Origin: Tubiluchus corallicola
Taxonomy: Eukaryota; Priapulida; Priapulimorpha; Priapulimorphida; Tubiluchidae
Length of the DNA stretch: 64,000 nt
Assembly: GCA_030141605.1 (NCBI GenBank)
Contig: JAQGDQ010000076.1
Location: 310,001-374,000, forward strand
Direction of reading: 5' to 3'
Of the stretch, positions 55,301 through 64,000 are shown in pieces (the first letter of the stretch is position 1; every line of letters starts with the position of its first letter). Under the pieces are notes generated by a model. It made no database searches. It was given only the letters and a program-made list of their open reading frames with translations, and was not told the DNA's origin. The translations under genes were made by a program, and so were the position numbers.

Positions 55301-57497
55301 TCGACAGCAGAAACAAAGAATGAATTAGCAAGTGAAGTTGAATGATGATTAAAATTTCTGAAATCATCGCCATTGCGTACAGGATATGGTGTGACATCTC
55401 TCACTTTTGGTTGCACTGAGCAAGAAAAACACATACAGATTCGTTGAACTTACCTTCTTCAAGTCTTCATATTTTACAAACAGAACTACGTCAGGCAGCT
55501 GTTTTGATGCTTGCCACGCCTCCAAGGTGTGCCGCCAATAGGGACCATAAGGCGCTAAAAAATTATTAAAACTTTTGAGATCAGACAAAAGCATCAGCAA
55601 GCAGCATGTGAAAAGATCATTTGCCAATGAATCGTTTGGGGACCGAGGTTTCTCGGTGTTTTTCCCTTAATCTCCTCTCTCTCTCTCTATACTGAGAGGT
55701 ACGGCACATGTTTTTTGTGCATGCATTTCCGAGATACAGGCTCTAGCACCCATGTAACTTGCGAATCGAAATTACGTTTCTGCGCTAATAATTCTTTCAC
55801 GTAAGTCATTCTTAAAAATAGTATGTTGTCTTAAAATTAAATTAAATTAAACTCAAACGACATACCTCTATTTGCCAAAAATAATTTTCCAGCTTCCTTA
55901 AACGAAAAATCCATTTTGACTGCTTTAAACATGCGCAAGAAGAAGTAATATGAAACCATCAAGTCCTTTGGGTTTCGGCTGATGTAGATTACCTAAAAAT
56001 AATTTGTTTTACTTTAGAGTTCTGAAAATAGATGACTATTGACTCTTTAAGAAACAAAACAGTTATGTTACTATTTTACACAAAACTAAAAAAGTTGAGC
56101 TAAAAGCTAGCTACAGTGGTTTGTTTGTTTGGTTGGATGTTTGATTCAGTAGGTCTTTCATTTGGTTGATCAATTTGCAGGTCATCGGTCCGTCAGTAAA
56201 TACTAGACCAGGGTGTTAACATCCCACAGCATTACTTGTTCACAAAGATTTTGTAAAAATTACTAATAAAAAATTCGTAAAGACAGGAAATTGTCTACTT
56301 CGGAAATAAAAAAACTTTAGAGAAATACGATTATATATATATATATACACATTTCCTTGCAAGACACAATCAGCGAACACATTTGGCAGACAATAAATAG
56401 ATTTATAAAGACAGTTAACTGGTTGATGTATATCCATCATTTCATTGTAATTTAAATCTGTATAGTAAATGCCATCAAGACGCATTAAAAATTCTCGTAT
56501 AATGCTAGCATATACGAAGTCAACCTGTGTAATCTAATTTATGTTTGAATTTATGTACAAAACACTGCAATGTTTTTAACAAGCAACCGAAGTTGCAAAA
56601 TAGATCATTTTTTAAATTCGGTTGAAGTATACATTCATGCGATCTCCATAAAACAATGATTGTTTTTCTCTGGAAACTTAAACCTGTTGTAATGCACGCA
56701 TCTAATTAGCGTTCTGTATTTAATAACACTTTATAAGTCATAACTACTTACCTTACATTTTTTGTCTTTGACACTTTGTGGCAACAAACTATACGGTAGG
56801 TGCACCTTGAGTAACCTAGGAGCTGGGATTGTAGCCGGGTCCACTGGTTTCATACCTATATTTATTAACAAATGGATGTACCATGATATAACAAGTTTCG
56901 ATTGAATAAAAATACGGCTGTATTTACGAACTCGCTAAAAGAGTTTTTGTGAAACTTACCAAAGAATGTGAAGTCTATACAAGGGAACCTCTCTTCCAGA
57001 ATCTTACTTCTAGCTTTCTCTGTGTCACAATCATTCATAATCAGATACACTATCTCCTGAGTCCACGTTGTGCCTTGGTAGAAAGAAAGACTGTAGTTAC
57101 AAACATTCGACTGCACAAGAAAGATGTCTTGCTACTTGTAATCCAGTAAACTGATGATATAAGAAATATCATAATCGCCGTTATAAACATCATCATCATC
57201 ATCATCATCATCAGAAATCGTGTCAATGCGCATGTTTATTTTTTATGTTGATTTATAATGAAAAAAAACGCTCGTGTTCTCAGTAAATGCCCTTTTGCAA
57301 TACAAATTATGAGGTATAATAATGTTAATTTTTTATCTGTTTGTCTCACCTGCTTTTGGGAACGAGTTGACGAATATGTCGTCCGGACTACACTGGAAGT
57401 CCTTCAAGACGTTTTCATACGTGGTAATAACATCGTTGGGTAAAACATAGCCTTCATATAACCTGGCTAATTGCTGATTACCTGGTTGAGTTGCCAT
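52396..57497 (-). CDS. SULT: Cytosolic sulfotransferase, 7 exons, complete
   Basis: Minus-strand exons 57497-57350, 57073-56960, 56855-56752, 55992-55866, 55554-55454, 53614-53431 and 52508-52396 join in phase (1,1,0,1,0,1) into 296 codons plus stop, the normal SULT length. SULTs transfer sulfonate from PAPS to hydroxyl or amino groups of small molecules in the cytosol. Visible motifs: 5'-phosphosulfate loop SFPKAGTTWTQE (from residue 45), catalytic His106 in LLKVHLP, 3'-phosphate site SRNPKDLMVSYY (Arg128, Ser136), VLFVKYEDLKK, and the C-terminal MRKGTVGDWKNYF (Arg258, Gly260). The last exon was found because the frame otherwise loses the RKGxxGDWK motif; its acceptor TTTCAAG and the phase fit. 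The start is the ATG at 57497, which gives MATQPGNQQL. Substrate class is not predictable. A LINE tail sits in intron 5 and another in intron 6. AATAAA lies at 52055-52050. Confidence 0.94.
52870..53140 (-). pseudogene. LINE C-terminal tail, sulfotransferase intron 6
   Basis: The minus strand encodes TCKVPVDMEICNHCDGQQVE followed by DEFYFSFYCSFYNELRR, matching the zinc-knuckle-like tail common to many LINE ORF2 proteins (C-x2-C ... EDEFHFLF-x-C-x2-Y-x2-LR). It is inserted in the same orientation as the host gene and is 5'-truncated. Confidence 0.75.
54890..55200 (-). pseudogene. LINE C-terminal tail of a second type, sulfotransferase intron 5
   Basis: On the minus strand: TRMRVGFSQLNFNLSQRGCK then, after a stop, FSFETINHFLISCPLYQQTG. 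This corresponds to the LRLGFSHL ... C-x-C-x-ETTNHFLLSCPLY tail of another LINE family. Stops and the missing upstream part show that it is dead. Confidence 0.75.
57181..57217. repeat. (ATC)n microsatellite, sulfotransferase intron 1
   Basis: CATCATCATC repeat of about 30 bp. Confidence 0.85.
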
Positions 57498-57958
57498 GTT
57501 AATTTTATACACACTTAGACTGACTTATGCAAAACGTACTTTTACACAAAGTTTACAGACAGGATATTGAAGTGGTGTGATGTTAGTTGTTACAGTAGCT
57601 CACAATATCAGGTTAGTTCATATGTCTATACACGATAGAAACTGCACACAGAAATGCAGCAAAAAGGTCGAAGGTACAGGTAAGCCTTACTTACAGATCC
57701 CAAGGTTATAACAACTTTTTGATTGTAGATAAATATACCTATATAACTCTTTCACGTCCCACGCTTGAAGGAAAAGGTCATCTTATGGCGGTGTCTCGGA
57801 GCTTATAGTCAAATAATAAAGTCCACATTATATCCATAATTCGGGGTAACCATAAATGCGGTTGAATTCTGTTTTTTTATAAACGTATTTATTTTTTCAT
57901 AAAAGAATTAATAATAAAGTAATACTGCTGTTTATCATTCTCAAGTTCTTGTGCAATA

Positions 57959-58235
<277 letters not shown>

Positions 58236-58239
58236 GTAT

Positions 58240-59789
58240 AAATGTTAAAGACTAGTTTTATACATTTTTGAAATTCAAGCATGGGCAAAATTAGCATGAT
58301 ATGGCATCATTGCAAAATCTGCGTAGGGTGTCATGTTAGTAAGATTTAAAAACTACTCAACAGATGTCACTGTGTACTAGTACCGTTAGATGTTCATTTT
58401 GTATTAATTACATGTATAACGAAATGGTCTAATCAATATGGGAGTCAAATTTTTTATAACTGTTCATCAAACTGCAAGATTTTCTCCAGCACTCAACGGT
58501 TGTGAAACTCTCCTACATAATGATGGAGTGAGCGGAATCTAGCTCATTCTCATGGATATTAATCTTCTGACTGGACACTGGACTGAATTGTCAGAAGCAT
58601 CTTATCTACGTTTGACTGCATGTATACATTTCTTCAAATAGTTAGTGGAGTGGTCGAGCGTAATAGCAAGAGGTATTATTGCAGATAAAGCAAACGATAA
58701 TTCTCATGGCCTTCTTTTCACCCATCCATTTACTTAACAGACCTACTATTTTATAATTTTAGTTGCCAATCATACGCGCCGTGACCACTCGGTTATATAA
58801 ATTATTCCTTTTGTCCTAAAACTGTAGTGAGGTTACTGTAAATTGTGGTAGAAAGGAGAATTGTTTCTTTTATAATTAAAGGTAATTTATCTAACCAATG
58901 TCTGCAAATTATAAAATCGCTGAGAGTCATAAAACCTAGTCCGTATTTTTCTGTAGAATTTTTGGCTTATCGAAGGCGATGCATCACAAGTGTCCAAGTT
59001 TCAAGTCCTTTTATAACATTCTGTCCTGTAAAACGTATTCTTCATTATCAGCAGTACATGAGGAGGTGTAGAGTGGTCTTTAAAATGTCATGTATACACA
59101 CCCACGTTGTTTAACAAGTCATTTTTATTTACGTTCATGCCTGTTTCAACAATAGGCAGAGGCAGATAAGTAGCGTTTGATGTTTAAATTTAGTACGTAC
59201 ATTTTACTTCCTTTTTAAGAAAATTGCTTTTTATTTCTTTGTCCATTAACATTGTAGGCTGATGCGCTGGCTTCTGGCATTGATACGTCGGAGTGAAGAA
59301 TGAAGATGGAGCTGAAAACACATTGCTCCATCTAGCGGCTATAATTAAAAAAATATTGTCTAGGTTACATGAAACAGGAACAGGACAAAATTCACAAGTC
59401 CGAAAATTCTAATTTGTACTAAGTTACCTAACGTAGCATTTCATCTAGAAGACGAAAACGTTTCCACTAAGAGAGCAAAAACCGGCTTGTGTGGCTCTTT
59501 GACTGTTCATGCAAACGGCGATTGCTAATTACTACAAATCAGATAGATACTTATCAGTGTTTAATTTACAGATAGCAAACAGGATTAAAATTTTTAACTG
59601 TTGACCGGGTTCAGGACGGAATATTAAAGTATGGAAAAAACCAGTTACAGGACCCGTGGCCATTAAATTACACCATTAAAAACGTTGTAGTCAATTACTA
59701 GTTTGTAAAATTGCTAACTAATAACGTCTAAGGCGAAGACAAACTTGCAAAAATAGCTGAATTAAGAAGAATGATCGTTTATTAATTTA
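58240..59789. other. No gene seen
   Basis: AT-rich spacer. One 89-codon plus-strand frame (58845-59114) has no recognisable similarity and no low-complexity origin; I cannot assign it. Confidence 0.4.
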
Positions 59790-59985
59790 GCGCGCCTCCT
59801 TTGTCGTTAGGAGGCAACTCATGCGGAAGAAGGGGATTTTCGTTGAAAAACGAAAAGAGGTGCAGTCCCCAAACGCTTTGTTAATTGAATTAACGTTTGT
59901 CGGCAGAACGAGTGGGTTCCTAGCACAGATTTTCTGAGTGGGGTCGTTGCCATTCAAGAGGTCTTAACCGCACCTTTTTTATTTA
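59790..59985 (+). ncRNA. Candidate structured RNA or palindromic element with T6 end
   Basis: A locally GC-richer segment contains consecutive potential stems: CCTCC/GGAGG (59796-59814), GGGGATTTTCGTT with AACGAAAA...TCCCC (59832-59870), GTTAAT/ATTAAC (59880-59893) and GGCA...ACGA with TCGTTGCC (59902-59951). It is followed by TTTTTT at 59975-59980, a possible Pol III stop. It does not match snRNA, RNase P/MRP or 7SL sequences that I can recall. A dispersed repeat is an equal possibility. Confidence 0.3.
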
Positions 59986-61290
59986 AATTACTAGCAAGGA
60001 AGAAGAAAAATGAAATTATGTTACTAGAAAGAAACGACAGTACTGTACTAAATATATTTCTTGCTTCCGGGCTGCTCTTTGTTTTTCTTCGAAGAAGCTT
60101 GAACGATTGCCATTTTCAATTTTTTTAACCATGCAAGCAATTTTCCACATAAAGCTAGATATTTTCTGGTGGTGCATTGTAAATGCCAGTATTATCACTG
60201 ACTGATTCTGCCATACGAGGCAAGTGTGAACCCAAAAGTCAAGTGTGAGCACAACCTTATTGGATACAGTGCAAGTGTGACTGCAGGCTTACTGAATGTA
60301 AGAATGGTTTATTTCAGTGAAAATTATTAATAGCGAGAAAGAAAATCTGCACATTCCACACGTTTATTAACGATCTTATCAAGGTAAAAGGGAAGGGGTG
60401 GTGTTGTTAACTACAGATAGCTTTCAAAAAGAAACACACCAGAGCACACATCGTTGCCGACTGTTAGTCGGCGGCATCTTGTGTGTATTGCTCCTCCTTC
60501 TAGCTATTTAATTCTTTGACTTCCATGCCGACAACGGGGATTATCCTTAATGGATATCTCATATCTCACACTCTAGTTTGTTCCCTGACACATAAGTCTG
60601 CAATGACCATCTTTTCTTTGTAGTGTCTCGCTGGAGAATCGAGTCTGTTTAAAGGCGTAGTGAAGAATTGAAGATGTCAGAAAATAGCAGCAGCAGCAGC
60701 AAACAACAACTACAGTAGCGTCAGTAATAGCAAGAGCAACTGCAATACGTAGTTTTTCAAAAATTCCCGTATGGCAAAACTAAGGAATGGCCGCTGGTAC
60801 AAAGCGATATTAAATAATTGCTGCTATACATTAGGCATAGCTTACGCCAAGCCTTACTACCTGAGACTTGCACCTTCCCAACATAAAGCAAAGCAAACAC
60901 TGGAGAATACTGCTGTCGACAAAGAAATTATTTTCGCAGTAAAATTGAATTTATTTTCCAATTAAAAGCTGATTGTCAGGCAGGGCACACACGGCTCCAA
61001 CTCATTCTTGACCAGGAGCGTGTCTCGAATAAAGCGCTGACAAGTTTGGAAAGATTTCGAGCTGTGGTGTTTTTAAGAGGTTCAATACCGCAAAGGTTTC
61101 GTCTTATGTAAACTTTATGTAAGCTGGTAAGTGGGAATGTAAGCAGGTGTGTTAGGCGAGGCCTAGTGCACTCACAGTGTGAAAAAAGATTGTAAATTTT
61201 GTTGTTCTGTTAGTTCTAAAGTAGTTCATACGTGAAGAAATGTAATGATTGGTGAAAACCTATAACAAATAAATATTACATATAGCAAAT
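59986..61290. other. No gene seen
   Basis: AT-rich spacer with short frames only and a small CAG/CAA-rich patch at 60685-60715. Confidence 0.4.
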
Positions 61291-61690
61291 AATAATAATA
61301 ATAATCACCTTCATTGTCATAGTTATTATGTGCGTGTTCCCTGCGTATGTGTTCTACGTCATTCTTCGTTATCGTCGACATCATCGTCAGTGTCACCACC
61401 CTATCATTGCCATCGTCATCTCGTTAGCATTTTTATCACCACCATTATCATAATTCTAGTTATTTTAATAAATATCATCATTATTTCCTTATTGTCAGCA
61501 TTATGGTTGAATGATTCTATTGTCACGATCACAGCTTTGCCACAACCTACATCCGTCATCATAGTAACCATTGGAAGCTCCGTCATTATCAATGCCATCG
61601 TTATCATCACCATTATCTTCGTCATCAGCATCATCGTCATCATCATCATCATCATCATCATCAGCATCGTCATCATCATTTTATTCACCA
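61291..61690. repeat. Trinucleotide-rich (ATC/ATT) tract
   Basis: Long imperfect run of ATC, ATT and GTC words including a pure (ATC)n block near 61630-61665. The Ile/Val/Ser frame on the plus strand and Met-rich frame on the minus strand are artefacts. Confidence 0.8.
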
Positions 61691-64000
61691 CCAATTTTGA
61701 AGAATAATAAATGTTTTCTTTAGAATTTTAATTATTTTATTTCAGGTACAATGCTTGCACATGAGGCTCGAATATACGTTTTCCCTTAGGACAATAGACA
61801 TTATAATGGGAAAATATTTAACAGCACATGGTATTGTGCGCCTGTTGTGACTAATTCTCTCAATTGTTAGGTGTTTTGGAAAATAGGTACCTGGCTAAGT
61901 GCAAATGCGCAGGCCGTGTTAATTCACTAACATGCAAACCTGTCTTTCTTTAGGCAAATAGACCCAGAAGTAAATCTCTATAGAAGCAACATTTTGTTCT
62001 GTGATGTGATGTGTGCACAAATGAGACACCGAAGCAGATATAGGAGGAGAGGAAAAGAAAGGATGAGAGGGAACGAGAGAGTGTGAGTGAGAGAGTGAGA
62101 GAGGAAAAATGGATACTCACGTTCCTTCAACGATACTTCCTGAGAATTTATCGCGACTTACTACTGAGTACCGCTCTGTTCAGGTGAATTTAGCTTTTAT
62201 AACTGGTTGATTGAATGTTGGTAGGAGGTCTTGGTTTGCGGAAATTAAGTATTCTGCTTGAATTAGCGTCCCGATTGAAATTATTTATGCAGCTATAAGG
62301 GCAACGTCTTGACAACAGCACATTTGATTGCCGCTGAAACTGCTTTATTATATTTTATCGATACTTTGTCTATGGTTCTGTCTCTTGTTTTCTCCCCGCC
62401 TTTCTCTTTCTCTACCAATTTGCTCTCTCTTTCTGTGTTTTCTATTTTCTCCTTCTGTTTCTACGCTGCTCTTCCTCTTTCTCCTTTCGATTTATCTCTC
62501 TTCCAGTCTCCTCTTTGTTATTCTCTGTGCCTCATTTTATATATTTTCTTTCCTAGCATTGTCATCTTTTTTATATTCCTTTTAGTCTTTTCTTAAACCC
62601 AAACAAAGTTTCTCTTGCGCTTCAATCGATTGCCGTTTACAACGTTTCGTTAACATTTCACGTTGCTGCCAGAAAACTACTGAGACGTTAGTCCCAAAGT
62701 CGTCCGGAACTATAAAACAAACTCTACAAGTAATAAAATTTAACTTTATGTTCGGTGCTTTTGAAACTGAGTAACGAAATTGAAGTTTAATCTCTGCAAA
62801 TTGTTGACGAATGGCTACAAAATTCACGTGTGGCGTAGCAGAAATAACTCTTTACTTATTTGTTCAAAGAACATGCCGAACTTACGAACGTGTACGTACT
62901 TTGTATGAAGTAACGTTCTGCATAAAAAGTAAGCTTCTCGAAGGCGGCATATTTGCGGTCTTATGGCAGTCGTGGATTTTTACTATAAAATGTCTGCCTT
63001 CATAGCACTGTTGCTTCTGAGTCTACTGTATCAATTCTGTATAGGTTGTCATGGACTTCATGCATATTAATTTAGCTAAATCAGGTTGTCAGTTTTTAAG
63101 ACCTGAAAGCATAATTTGCTGTAGCATATCATGCGTGCGTAAGCGGCAGGCGTAACAATCGAGGCTTGCAATTTTCTTAATTTGTAAGCAAATTTTACCT
63201 TGCGACAAAATTTGGTGCTTCATACAATCAATAATTCAGCATCTGTCTAAGGTTTCAGTGAGCTATTTCCTGAATCGACAAAAACGGTTCTGTGATGGGC
63301 GAATGCTGTTCGTTTTTTGTGCTTATTATTGTTTTCCATTTTTTCTCGCATTCACTCACGTTTTAAAGTATTAAATTTATACATAAAGTGATAAATATCG
63401 CAAAGTCAATGCAATTATTATTGTTATTTTTTAAAGAAACAACACGAAGAAAATGTAATACATAAGTACAGACAAACACATGAGCGATAATTGTAAAGAA
63501 ATGTGACCATCCCTTCCTTCTGGTTTTTCTGTCTTATTTTGTCTGAAATTAACATTTTTATTACAGCCTTAAAACTTGTAACACGTGTACATGCATTATA
63601 CATTTCGTCGGGAAGTGCATGTCTGCATGGGGAAGCTTTAATGAAAATAACACCCTCTCCACTTTACGGGGATCAGAAAATAGACTGTTTAGTAAATTAG
63701 AAGCCAAGTACAGATTCACTGTCGAATAATAACATATTTCCGATACAATTTTTACATAATGTACTATAACAGTAGTGGTCAACACACGAATCTTAATTTA
63801 AAAAGTAGAGTTATAGATAACCAAGTGATAAGTTGAAGTGTTTTCCAATCCGAGTGATACTCAGTTCAAAAAACACATCCTGAGGACGTTCGTGCTCTAG
63901 GACACACCTCTGTAAAGGAAAAATATACTACGCTTGACCGATTATGCTCTATACTTCTCAGTAAATAATAATAATAAAATAAGTTTATTGATTAATACAA
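61691..64000. other. No gene seen; pyrimidine-rich patch at 62370-62590
   Basis: A (CT)-rich, low-complexity stretch gives Ser/Leu/Phe-rich frames in two phases. The rest is AT-rich with no recognisable coding or RNA feature to the right edge. Confidence 0.4.

Noticed and set aside
62309-62596. Hydrophobic Ser/Leu/Phe-rich open frame resembling a membrane protein
   Set aside because: It is a pyrimidine-rich low-complexity tract open in two frames; no conserved motif.

Overview
The window is AT-rich, intron-rich animal DNA, not prokaryotic. It holds long introns with GT/AG splice sites, many microsatellites, several DNA-transposon families and broken LINE tails. A rhodopsin-class GPCR, a conventional calpain with EF-hands, a CD225/dispanin protein and a cytosolic sulfotransferase together point to a metazoan. 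An invertebrate, perhaps an early-branching one such as a sponge or cnidarian, is my inference; nothing here fixes the phylum.

Layout. (1) 1-5.5 kb: no complete gene. There is a hAT-type MITE (227-618), an orphan degenerating copy of a calpain exon (about 2311-2424), a possible piggyBac-like scrap (2847-3089) and a degenerate tandem repeat (about 4120-4540). (2) 5.7-35.5 kb, + strand: a 20-exon calpain gene whose exons join in phase into a 746-residue protein with N-terminal region, CysPc protease, CBSW (C2-like) domain and penta-EF-hand domain. Its introns hold a 143-bp-unit minisatellite (intron 3), a P-superfamily transposon with a perfect 8-bp target duplication (intron 7), two TA-flanked MITEs (intron 8), a third TA-flanked MITE (intron 10), and a dead LINE reverse transcriptase (intron 13). 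(3) 38.36-39.35 kb, - strand: an intronless class A GPCR with one frameshift before TM7. (4) 39.4-45 kb: repeat-rich spacer with a LINE RT scrap, long CT and ATT microsatellites and a fold-back repeat. (5) 45.2-48.2 kb, + strand: a four-exon CD225/dispanin two-pass membrane protein gene, 159 residues. (6) 52.4-57.5 kb, - strand: a seven-exon cytosolic sulfotransferase gene, 296 residues, complete. (7) 57.5-64 kb: no recognisable protein gene, but large ATT/ATTGTT microsatellites and a possible structured-RNA segment near 59.79-59.98 kb.

The four host genes have unrelated jobs (Ca2+-dependent proteolysis, receptor signalling, membrane protein of the IFITM/dispanin type, sulfonation) and show no sign of co-regulation. 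The most informative material is the nested repeat biology in the calpain introns and the orphan calpain exon upstream, whose differences from the functional exon are largely synonymous.
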